From the NCBI GenBank assembly GCA_002321395.1, contig DCMK01000037.1, positions 4,252-15,853 of the forward strand: a stretch of 11,602 bases of DNA, read 5' to 3'. Source of the stretch: Caryophanales bacterium UBA1624 (lineage in GTDB: Bacteria; Bacillota_I; Bacilli_A; RFN20; CAG-826). Shown here one piece after another: positions 4,676-11,602 of the stretch (its first letter is position 1; each line of letters starts with the position of its first letter). Made by a program: the position numbers and the translations under genes. Under the pieces are notes generated by a model, which was not told where the DNA came from, ran no database searches, and worked only from the letters and a program-made list of their open reading frames with translations.

Positions 4676-7192
4676 ATGGTTGAAATCTCCCAAGTGCTCG
4701 TCGATCGAAGGCTATCTCCTTTGGACGCCTCCCTGCGCCCCGAATTTTCTTTTTCCTTCAAAAGGGGGTCCTTAGGGCGAATTAAGACGATCCGTTACAT
4801 CCTTTCTTCCACTCCCGCTTTGGAGGGGGATGTTTTCCGCTCTAGGGAAAGGACCTTCAAGAGGGAATTCGGCATTCTTTACGAAGGAAGGCCATTGGAA
4901 TGTCGGAAACAGTATTTTACGACGATTGTTTTGACCACGCCCGAAGGACAGGAAATCAAAGCGACCACCTCTTTCTTCACCCGCTTAAGCGAGGAGGATT
5001 GGAAGGGGGATTGGATCGGGGTTCCATCCGCCTGGAACGGAGGAGGGCTCTTCGCACGGAGGGAACTCGATTCCTTCCCCAAGAGGAGAATCAAGCGCGC
5101 CTTGGCTTATTTGGCCGGCATCGGCTATAGCGAGCTCTATGTCAATGGGGAAAAGATTGGGGACGAAGTCCTCGGCCCCGGGTTCACCGCCTACGAGAAG
5201 AAAGTCCTTTACCGGACATTTGATATCACCGATAAACTCCGCGGGGAAAAAGACGTCATCGGCGTTCTCCTCGGGAATGGTTGGTATGGCAAAAGGGCGC
5301 TGAAATTCCAACTCTACGTGGATTTTGAAGACGGAAGCGAGTATGAAATGCACAGCTTCGGCAATGGGCATTGGAGGTTGGGTCCGTCCCCCATCGTCGC
5401 CAATTCGATTTATACGGGGGAAAAATACGATGCGCGGGTGGAAGACCGTTATCCTCTCGATCTGAGCTCCCGCGATTTCAAGGAAACCCCGGAATCCTGC
5501 CTTTATGTCAGCGTCCGCAACGAGCAGAACCTCGGAAAGCTCGCCCCTCAGGAAATTGAGCCGATCCGCATCGTAAACGAATTCCACCCCATAGCGAAAG
5601 AGGAATTCGGCCCGAAGAACGTTGTCTTCGACCTCGGGAAGAACATCGCTGGATTCTGCCGGATTGAGGCCCGCGGCCAAAAGGGGTCCTCGATCACCCT
5701 TCGCCACGCCGAGACCCTGAAGGAGGATGGCCATATCGACCAAACGAACCTCCGCACCGCCGATCAAGAAGACGTTTATATCCTAAAAGGGGAGGGCGTG
5801 GAGCGTTTTTCGCCTCGCTTCACCTACCATGGCTTCCGCTACGTCGAGGTTTGGTTGGAAGGGGAAGCCGAATTGGTGTCCCTTATTGGCCTTCATGTTC
5901 GCAGCGATACTCAACGAATTGGCTCCTTCCAATGCAGCGATCCTTCGCTCAATGCCCTGCATGATATGGCCGTTCTCACGGAAGAAAACAATCAGCATTC
6001 CCTTTTCACCGACTGCCCTCAGCGCGATGAGAGGTTCGGCTGGATCAACGACCTCACCGCCCGTCTGTATCAAAATTCCTATAACTTTGATTTGCTTCGC
6101 TTTTACCGGAAAACGATCCAAGACATCAAGGAAGCGCAGGATAGGTCCGGCGCCATTCCCGATATGGCGCCTTACCTAACGCTTGGCTGCCCCGGAGACA
6201 CTTCCTGCGTCTCCTATCTTCTTTTGGCGGAGCTCGGGTACCGGAATTACGGCGACATAAAAATTTTGAAAGACAATTACCCCCATCTTAAGAAGTGGGT
6301 CGATTACCTTTTGACCCGCCAAAAGGGCTTCATCATGGATTACGCCCACTATGCCGACTGGGTCAGCTGCGACGCCTTTCAAGATGGCAAAAGCGATCCG
6401 ATTCTGATTTCGTCCTATTTCCTTTTCTGGCACCTTAAAACCCTCGCCGATTTGGCCAAGATCCTGGGCAAGAAGGAAGATGCCGTCCATTATAGGAGGC
6501 TCTCCCTTCAATCGAAGAAAGCCCTCAACGAGAAATACTTCCGCCTCGACCATTACGGTTCTTCCACCCAGACGGAGAATGCGATGGCCATTTCCTTGGG
6601 CATCTGCCCTAAATCCGCCTGCAAAAAGGTCTACGCCAACCTGAAGCGGTCCATCGTCGAGCACGGGTATCACCTCACCTCCGGAAGCCAAGGATATCGC
6701 CACACGATGGCCGTTCTTTGCCAAAACGGGGATGCCGATTTGCTTTTGAAGGTGCTTAAAAACCCCGCTTATCCTGGCTGGGGGTATATGCTCGCGAACG
6801 GGGCGACCACGGTTTGGGAAAGATGGGAGAAGGAAAACCAATCCACGATGAATTCCTTCGACCATCCCATGTTCGCTTCTTATGATTGGATTTTCTACCA
6901 TTACGTTTTGGGCATCAAAATCGACGACGTTTTCCATAACGAGGTACGCTTGGAGCCTGCTTTCCCCGAATCGCTGCAGGAAGCTTCTGGTTCCTTGCTC
7001 ACCCCCCGCGGGGAAATCGAGGTTTCCTACCATAAGCAGGAAGATGGCATCGCACTCCGCCTCTTTGTCCCGCTTTCTTTGCAAATCAAGGCTTTTTTCC
7101 CGAAAAAGAAAGTTTATTTAGAAGGCAGGGAAATCAAGCAAAACCCTCTCATGCTCAAGAATGGGGAATATCTTTTCCTTTTGAAAGAATGA
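4676..7192 (+). CDS. GH78-type alpha-L-rhamnosidase, cytoplasmic
   Basis: The preferred start at ATG 4676 gives 838 residues; an in-frame ATG at 4649 would add nine. GH78 enzymes remove terminal L-rhamnose from plant glycosides, pectin side chains or bacterial polysaccharides by an inverting mechanism. The order fits the family: N-terminal fibronectin-like and beta-sandwich domains (WIG/W..R.EL, YLAGIGYSELYVNGEKIGDEVLGPG..Y.K.VLYRTFD), then the (alpha/alpha)6 catalytic domain and a C-terminal beta-sandwich. The active-site signature TDCPQRDERFGWIND is present: Asp446, Glu452, Trp456 and Asp459 (from Met 4676) match the Asp/Glu/Trp/Asp spacing known in GH78 structures. GATTVWERWE supplies the expected general base at Glu715. 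There is no signal peptide, so rhamnosides must be imported first, yet no transporter or rhamnose pathway gene lies in the window. Substrate preference cannot be read from sequence. Confidence 0.93.
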   Translation: MVEISQVLVDRRLSPLDASLRPEFSFSFKRGSLGRIKTIRYILSSTPALEGDVFRSRERTFKREFGILYEGRPLECRKQYFTTIVLTTPEGQEIKATTSFFTRLSEEDWKGDWIGVPSAWNGGGLFARRELDSFPKRRIKRALAYLAGIGYSELYVNGEKIGDEVLGPGFTAYEKKVLYRTFDITDKLRGEKDVIGVLLGNGWYGKRALKFQLYVDFEDGSEYEMHSFGNGHWRLGPSPIVANSIYTGEKYDARVEDRYPLDLSSRDFKETPESCLYVSVRNEQNLGKLAPQEIEPIRIVNEFHPIAKEEFGPKNVVFDLGKNIAGFCRIEARGQKGSSITLRHAETLKEDGHIDQTNLRTADQEDVYILKGEGVERFSPRFTYHGFRYVEVWLEGEAELVSLIGLHVRSDTQRIGSFQCSDPSLNALHDMAVLTEENNQHSLFTDCPQRDERFGWINDLTARLYQNSYNFDLLRFYRKTIQDIKEAQDRSGAIPDMAPYLTLGCPGDTSCVSYLLLAELGYRNYGDIKILKDNYPHLKKWVDYLLTRQKGFIMDYAHYADWVSCDAFQDGKSDPILISSYFLFWHLKTLADLAKILGKKEDAVHYRRLSLQSKKALNEKYFRLDHYGSSTQTENAMAISLGICPKSACKKVYANLKRSIVEHGYHLTSGSQGYRHTMAVLCQNGDADLLLKVLKNPAYPGWGYMLANGATTVWERWEKENQSTMNSFDHPMFASYDWIFYHYVLGIKIDDVFHNEVRLEPAFPESLQEASGSLLTPRGEIEVSYHKQEDGIALRLFVPLSLQIKAFFPKKKVYLEGREIKQNPLMLKNGEYLFLLKE

Positions 7193-7219
7193 CGCTTCAA
7201 CGCCCATTCTGTCCCGGAA

Positions 7220-7256
7220 AAAGTGCTTTACTTTTTTTAGAGGCACTTTATTTTCT
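7220..7256 (+). terminator. Probable intrinsic terminator after the rhamnosidase
   Basis: AAAGTGCTTT (7220-7229) can pair with GAGGCACTTT (7240-7249), including two G-T pairs, around a ten-base loop, followed by ATTTTCTTTC. The T-run is imperfect and the stem is modest, so this is probable but not certain. It would separate the rhamnosidase from the lipoprotein genes. Confidence 0.5.
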
Positions 7257-7285
7257 TTCATACGGAGATGTCCGGTTTCTCTACG

Positions 7286-7292
7286 AAAGGAG
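7286..7292 (+). promoter_or_regulatory. Ribosome binding site deciding the first lipoprotein start
   Basis: AAAGGAG stands five bases before ATG 7298. An earlier in-frame ATG (7268) lies upstream of this site and would spoil the signal peptide, so 7298 is the start. Confidence 0.8.
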
Positions 7293-7297
7293 AATCG

Positions 7298-8659
7298 ATG
7301 AAAGAAAAAAGAAAATGGCTGTTCGTTGTGCCCCTCTCCCTCGCTTTGGCTAGTTGCGCCACGCCTTCTTCCGTTTCGGCGTTGGTGGACGCGGGTGACG
7401 AAATTCTGCGTTCCTTCCTTACCCAAGCCAGAAAAGGCTTCGCGATGAAGGGGGAGAAAATCCAAAAAGTCGTCGACATGTCGGGGGAGGCTTTGTTCGA
7501 GAATACCTATTCCTACGACTTCCAATTCCAAAGCGAAGGGCACGAGAGGATCAACCACGTTTACTCTTATCCCTATTCGGGGCAGACCCAGACGGAGACC
7601 TATTCCCTCTCCCGCAGCCCGGATGGATACGTCGCCCGGGAATACGTCGATTACAAAAACGAGATCGCTTATAGCAAAGTGACCGATGACGATGGGTATT
7701 ATTCCTTTTATGACGAGTACTTCACGAATCCGTTCGCGATCGTGGATGGCAAGGACTTCGCCTATAGCGCCGAGGAGGGGAAGACCGTCTTCACCCTCTG
7801 CCAGACTAAACTAAACTCCTTCGATTACTTCCTGACGGGGAATTCGCAGCCCCTTTCTTCGCTTTCCCTTTCTTACGACGGAGAGTCTTGGAGCGTCCAT
7901 TCCCTTTCTTCCCTTTTCACCGGGAGGACCAAGAAGGATGACGGCACCTACATCCGCTGCCAGTGGACTTTCGAGTCCAGCTTCGCCCTCTCTGACATCG
8001 GCACCTTGACCTTGGAAGGGGCCAAACCCAGCAAAGCCCGGGAAAACGTCGCCTTGGAAAACGCCTTCGCATCCGTTGGGGACAATTTCACCCTCACCTG
8101 CGTCCTTACCTTGACTAGCGACCCCAGCACGCCTTTGCAGACCAAAGTAAGCTATTTCGACGGGGAATCCTACTACATCGATTTGAACGCGGACAAAGAT
8201 GATCCCAGCGAGGATTACCTCTACCACGCCGATCCCTTCGATCCTACGGATCTGCTCTATGAGTACCGCTACGACGAATCCAGCAGGCTTTGGATCCAAT
8301 CCCCCTGCGATGAGTCCAGCAGCTACAACGTCGCCCCCCAAACCAAGAAGCTCTTCACCCCGCATTTGGGCGATATCAGCGTCGACCTCTTCACCGAGGG
8401 CATGGACCGGGACGATTATTTCTCCTGCGACAACGATTACGCAGCCGCCTATATCGGGGAAGGCTTCTTCTCCGATGGAGAATTGCTCCCATATTTCAGC
8501 CTCGGATATGGGGATGGGGCCAAAGTCAAAGTGGGGGATGGCACCCTCACGGCCATCTTGCCCTTCTATCTGCCCTCTTCCTCCAGCTATAGCCCCGTGA
8601 CCTACACGATCACCTATTCCCATTTGGGAAGCACCGTCCTCCCGGAGGTGGATTTATGA
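7298..8659 (+). CDS. Secreted lipoprotein of unknown function, paralogue 1 (453 aa)
   Basis: The protein begins with a lipoprotein signal peptide: basic MKEKRK, a hydrophobic stretch, and the lipobox LASC with lipid-bearing Cys20. It should be anchored on the outer face of the membrane. After a short linker, the mature part is rich in Tyr, Ser and Asp and mostly beta-strand-like. It falls into two lobes, one from about residue 43 (TQARKGFAMKG...) and one from about 253 (LENAFASVGDNFTLTC). Segments shared with the next protein include GYVAREYVDYKNEI (110-123), YDEYFTNPF (138-146), VGDNFT (260-265) and SSYNVAP (341-347), ending in LGSTVLP. Neither protein shows catalytic residues. The lobes, each starting with a helix and followed by antiparallel strands, recall LolA/LppX-like lipid-binding folds, which is an inference. 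The stop overlaps the next gene's start as ATGA, so translation is probably coupled. No family is recognised. Confidence 0.88.
   Translation: MKEKRKWLFVVPLSLALASCATPSSVSALVDAGDEILRSFLTQARKGFAMKGEKIQKVVDMSGEALFENTYSYDFQFQSEGHERINHVYSYPYSGQTQTETYSLSRSPDGYVAREYVDYKNEIAYSKVTDDDGYYSFYDEYFTNPFAIVDGKDFAYSAEEGKTVFTLCQTKLNSFDYFLTGNSQPLSSLSLSYDGESWSVHSLSSLFTGRTKKDDGTYIRCQWTFESSFALSDIGTLTLEGAKPSKARENVALENAFASVGDNFTLTCVLTLTSDPSTPLQTKVSYFDGESYYIDLNADKDDPSEDYLYHADPFDPTDLLYEYRYDESSRLWIQSPCDESSSYNVAPQTKKLFTPHLGDISVDLFTEGMDRDDYFSCDNDYAAAYIGEGFFSDGELLPYFSLGYGDGAKVKVGDGTLTAILPFYLPSSSSYSPVTYTITYSHLGSTVLPEVDL
8644..8650 (+). promoter_or_regulatory. Ribosome binding site inside the preceding gene's end
   Basis: GGAGGTG sits five bases before ATG 8656 and lies within the last codons of the preceding lipoprotein gene. 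It supports translational coupling across the ATGA overlap. Confidence 0.7.
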
Positions 8660-10059
8660 AAAGACAGCCCAAACCCATCCTATTGCTTTCCCTTTCCTTG
8701 CTTCTAGCTTCCTGCGGCGGGGAAAACCCTTCTTCCCCCTCTTCGCAAACGCCCTCTTCCGATCCTTCTTCCGACAGCGCCAGCCAAGAAATCGTGATCC
8801 CCGATTACGTCTATACCCAAATCCAGGCCGCCGGGAACAGCTATCGGATGAAGGCCAGGGAGAGCGAAACCGTCAAAAACGCGGAAGGGAACGTCTTGGA
8901 GAACAACGTCTACCAATATGACATCCTCAACGATGCCTCCTCCACCGGGGGCATCCACCAAATCAGCATCGCCAACGGCTCAAGCACCGTCGTCGATTAC
9001 GTCCGCGGGGAACGGGGCTATGTCGCCGAAGAAGGCCTCTCCTACGCCAACGAAATCTTCCAGACCGAAGCCCTCATCGACTCCTCAAAAGCCATCTACG
9101 ACCAAGAATTCGCCAACCCCTTCCTCTTCCTGGTGGAGGGGGACCTCACCGCGATGGGGGAAAACCATTTCCTCCTAAGCCAAAGAAAGTCCCAGCTGTT
9201 CGCCAAATACCTCCTGGGGGCCCAATACGCGGTGGAGAAAATCGAATTCGTCTACGAAGGGGAGGCCTTGACCCAAATCTTGGTGGACTCCTCCGCCTAT
9301 TCGATGACCTACCAGGACGCGAATTCCAAGCTCTACATCCCGGCGACCCTCACCTACCGCGCCGACTGCCGCTTCCAGAACTTAGGCTCCTCCCGCTACG
9401 CCCATCTTGAAAAAGCCAAGAGCAAGGACGCGGAGAAAGAAGCGATCCTCCAAAAGGCCTTCCAAGCCATGGGGGACAACTTCACCGCCGCGGTGAATTG
9501 CCATTATCAGGACGAGGAGCCCAATTCCGAATACGACACCTATTGGTATTTCACCGGGGATGCGGTCTACCACCAATCCCACATCGACGACCAAACCCAA
9601 CGCTACGACCTCTATTACCACAAAGGCGAAGGCAGCGGCGATAAGCTCTACCTCTACGATTACGATGAGACGGCGGGCGAGTGGATCTACAACTCGCCGA
9701 TCTACGGTTCTTCCTACAACGTCGATCCGCAGGACTATTCCTACTTCCTGCCTAAGTTTGCGTCCATGGCCCCGGAGCTCTTCACCTACGACGAAGACAA
9801 AGGAGCTTATGTGTGTCAGATCGAGGCCGCGGTCAGATACCTCGGCAATGATTTCCTAGGAGGCGGGTACAAAACCTCCTACTTCACCCAGGGGAAAGGA
9901 AACCAAGCCGAGGTTTACCTCAACAAAAGCAAAACCAAAGTCGACAAAGTCGTCGTCGGCTACAAAGACGTCGACAGCCAAGGATATGACGTTTCCCGCT
10001 CTTACACGCTGTCGTTTCTGAACGTGGGGAACACCAAATTGCCGAGTTTCGTCAAATAA
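8656..10059 (+). CDS. Secreted lipoprotein of unknown function, paralogue 2 (467 aa)
   Basis: A signal peptide (MKRQPKPILLLSLSLLLASC) ends in an LASC lipobox with Cys20, followed by a Ser/Pro linker of about 25 residues that places the domain away from the membrane. The mature part matches the preceding protein along its length: GYVAEEGLSYANEI (121-134), YDQEFANPF (148-156), KAFQAMGDNFT (267-277), YDLYYHKG...YDYDETAGEW (317-343), GSSYNVDP (351-358), ELFTYDED (374-381), and a C-terminus of SYTLSFLNVGNTKLPSF. Identity looks moderate, so the duplication is old. Two lobes are suggested by QAAGNSYRMKA (57-67) resembling FQAMGDNFTAAV (269-280). It has few Cys and no known catalytic motif. It could bind a lipid or glycan, or act as a surface adhesin or sensor; the sequence does not choose. 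It starts by ATGA overlap and its stop touches the next gene's ribosome binding site. Confidence 0.88.
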   Translation: MKRQPKPILLLSLSLLLASCGGENPSSPSSQTPSSDPSSDSASQEIVIPDYVYTQIQAAGNSYRMKARESETVKNAEGNVLENNVYQYDILNDASSTGGIHQISIANGSSTVVDYVRGERGYVAEEGLSYANEIFQTEALIDSSKAIYDQEFANPFLFLVEGDLTAMGENHFLLSQRKSQLFAKYLLGAQYAVEKIEFVYEGEALTQILVDSSAYSMTYQDANSKLYIPATLTYRADCRFQNLGSSRYAHLEKAKSKDAEKEAILQKAFQAMGDNFTAAVNCHYQDEEPNSEYDTYWYFTGDAVYHQSHIDDQTQRYDLYYHKGEGSGDKLYLYDYDETAGEWIYNSPIYGSSYNVDPQDYSYFLPKFASMAPELFTYDEDKGAYVCQIEAAVRYLGNDFLGGGYKTSYFTQGKGNQAEVYLNKSKTKVDKVVVGYKDVDSQGYDVSRSYTLSFLNVGNTKLPSFVK

Positions 10060-10073
10060 AGGAGATCTCAACC

Positions 10074-11602
10074 ATGAAAAAGAAAACCATCATCTCAAGC
10101 TTATTGGCCCTGACTTTCTTAAGCCTCGCCTCTTGCACCCCCTCATCCGAGACGCCCACTTCCAGCGTTCCCGCTGGCTCTGACCCCGGTTCCAGCCTCG
10201 CCGGCAGCTCCGTCGATAGCTCCGAAGCCTCTTCCAGCGCCGAGCAGCTCACCGTTTCGATTTTGACTCCGGAGAAAACGGCTCTCGATGTGGGGGAGGA
10301 ATTGCGGCTTCACGCAAAAGTCGAAGGGGGGTCCGTGGAGGGCTATAACGTGAATTGGTATTCCTCCAACCCCGCGGTGATCTCGATCACGCAGTCGGGC
10401 AAAGTCATCGCCTTGGCCCCCGGGGAAAGCCAAATCCAAGCCAAAGTCGGGGATTTCGTTTCCGAGCCTTTGCTCTTGACCGTTCAGGAGGCCAAGCATC
10501 CTTCCGTTTCTTTGAAGACCCCAGCCAGTTCCGTCCTCGGGGTTGGGAAAACCCTGCAGCTAGAAGCGCTCATCCAAGACGGGGAAGGGCTGTCCCTCAG
10601 CTTCGTTGCCGACAACGACAACGTCACCGTCTCCTCCGAAGGCTTGGTGACGGGCGTCAAGGTCGGAACCAGCCGCATCAAAGCCAAACTCGGGGAAGAC
10701 CTTTTCTCCAATGAGGTTGAACTGACCGTGGTGGAGGAAGTCGAAGCCCTCTCCGTCACCCTCGCCCCCGTCGCCAACCCCGTTTTGGTCAAAGGCAAAA
10801 CCTTGACCCTGTCGGCGGAAGTCAAAGGGAATTACACCGGCGCGCCCCTTGTTTTCTCTTCTAGCAAAGAAGACGTCGCCAGCGTTTCGCAAGAAGGCGT
10901 CGTCACCGCCCTGAAGTCCGGAGAAACCACCATCTCCGTTTCGGTTTTGGACGTCAAAGACGAAGTGAATATCCAGGTCATCGATGGCTACGATGCGGTC
11001 GAATCGATTTCCTACCCCGTCTCGGAGCTCACCATCGCCAAAGGGGAATCCTATGCCTTCGAAGGCGTGACCATCCTCCCGAAGACCGCCGATCAAAGCT
11101 ATGAGATCGAAAGCAGCGACCCCCTGAAGGTCTCCGTCGATGGGGATGAGATCACCGGTCGGGCCGTCACCAGCGATCCGATCACGGTCACCTTGAAGGC
11201 CGGGGATAAATCCTTTCCCATCGCCGTCACCGTCAAAACCAGCAAGGAAGTCCATACCGCCGAGGTTTTGGAAAAGCTGCAAAAAGCCAACGAAAAGGAA
11301 CTCACCCTTGCCAAATCCGGGCATTTCTATGTTCAGGATAAGGACAATTCCGGCGCGGATACGACCTACGACAAGTTCGACTTCGACGTCTATAGCGATT
11401 CCAAGAACCAAGCGATCCATGAGACGAAGACCAAGTATGCGACCAGCACGGACAGGATCACGTGGACCCGCGTCGGCGATGGCTTGGTGAAAGCGACCCA
11501 AACCCTGAAGGACGGGCAGGTCTCTAGCTCTTATTACGCGAACTACGGCATCGTCGCCGACGATGCCACGCCATCCTCTTCCCAAATCAAGCAGTCCGAC
11601 GC
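10074..11602 (+). CDS. Ig-like (Big_2) repeat lipoprotein, third paralogue, 3' end outside the window
   Basis: ATG 10074 lies nine bases after AAAGGAG (10058-10064), and that site overlaps the stop of the preceding gene, so this is the third gene of one operon. The frame stays open to the window end (509 complete codons). The signal peptide ends in LASC (Cys21), followed by a Ser-rich linker (22-57). Four bacterial Ig-like repeats follow at about residues 58-137, 143-220, 224-303 and 308-388, with typical text such as L.VGEELRL, W.SSNPAVISI...GKV.ALAPGES.I.AKV and VASVSQEGVVTALKSGETTISV. From about 395 the sequence (VLEKLQKANEKELTLAKSGHFYV ... YDKFDFDVYSD ... GDGLVKATQTLKDG) resembles the start of the first lobe of the two proteins before it. 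The Ig repeats would act as a stalk raising this domain above the cell surface. The function is unknown, and the remainder lies outside the window. Confidence 0.88.
   Translation, partial: MKKKTIISSLLALTFLSLASCTPSSETPTSSVPAGSDPGSSLAGSSVDSSEASSSAEQLTVSILTPEKTALDVGEELRLHAKVEGGSVEGYNVNWYSSNPAVISITQSGKVIALAPGESQIQAKVGDFVSEPLLLTVQEAKHPSVSLKTPASSVLGVGKTLQLEALIQDGEGLSLSFVADNDNVTVSSEGLVTGVKVGTSRIKAKLGEDLFSNEVELTVVEEVEALSVTLAPVANPVLVKGKTLTLSAEVKGNYTGAPLVFSSSKEDVASVSQEGVVTALKSGETTISVSVLDVKDEVNIQVIDGYDAVESISYPVSELTIAKGESYAFEGVTILPKTADQSYEIESSDPLKVSVDGDEITGRAVTSDPITVTLKAGDKSFPIAVTVKTSKEVHTAEVLEKLQKANEKELTLAKSGHFYVQDKDNSGADTTYDKFDFDVYSDSKNQAIHETKTKYATSTDRITWTRVGDGLVKATQTLKDGQVSSSYYANYGIVADDATPSSSQIKQSD

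Noticed and set aside
10560..11585. Long antisense ORF (341 codons) opposite the Ig-repeat lipoprotein
   Set aside because: It mirrors a convincing lipoprotein reading frame with lipobox and Ig repeats. Its Gly/Asp-rich text is typical of the complement of C/G-ending codons. The antisense ORFs at 4985-5767, 6176-7084 and 7811-8623 are rejected for the same reason.
7298..11602. Sugar-transporter substrate-binding lipoproteins serving the rhamnosidase
   Set aside because: The mature sequences lack the binding-protein pattern of ABC solute-binding proteins, no permease genes follow within the window, and a probable terminator separates them from the rhamnosidase.

Overview
The window reads entirely on the + strand. 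It looks like a chromosomal stretch from a low-GC-lineage Gram-positive relative, perhaps an uncultured gut member of the Bacilli/Erysipelotrichia. The clues are many strong Shine-Dalgarno sites (AAGGAG/GGAGG type), lipoproteins with an LASC lipobox followed by Ser/Pro-rich linkers, and bacterial Ig-like (Big_2) modules. This taxonomic guess is an inference. TGA is used as a stop and Trp is coded by TGG, so the code is standard (table 11).

Region 1 (1 to about 4,600) is visibly AT-richer, with A/T-ending codons, long gaps between genes and decayed-looking intergenic DNA. It holds the 3' part of an FtsH-like AAA/M41 metalloprotease, a 106-residue orphan protein just behind it, an ADP-ribosylglycohydrolase (DraG/ARH family), a degenerate stretch with coding-like pieces in more than one frame, a 253-residue protein of unknown family, and a stripped-down FtsK/SpoIIIE motor ATPase. 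This mix looks like an accessory or horizontally acquired block (inference); no integrase, transposase, relaxase or attachment site is visible.

Region 2 (about 4,640 to 11,602) has C/G-ending codons, compact spacing and clear ribosome binding sites. It begins with a complete GH78-type alpha-L-rhamnosidase without a signal peptide, apparently cytoplasmic. A plausible intrinsic terminator follows. Then comes a tight run of three secreted lipoproteins: two paralogues that overlap by ATGA, and a third that starts right behind them and runs off the window. The third carries four Ig-like repeats between its lipid anchor and what seems to be the beginning of the same domain found in the first two.

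The most notable things are the lipoprotein trio with a shared, apparently two-lobed domain of unknown function, the minimal FtsK motor paired with an orphan protein, and the decayed segment between the ADP-ribosylglycohydrolase and that pair. No tRNA, rRNA, CRISPR array or insertion sequence was recognised.
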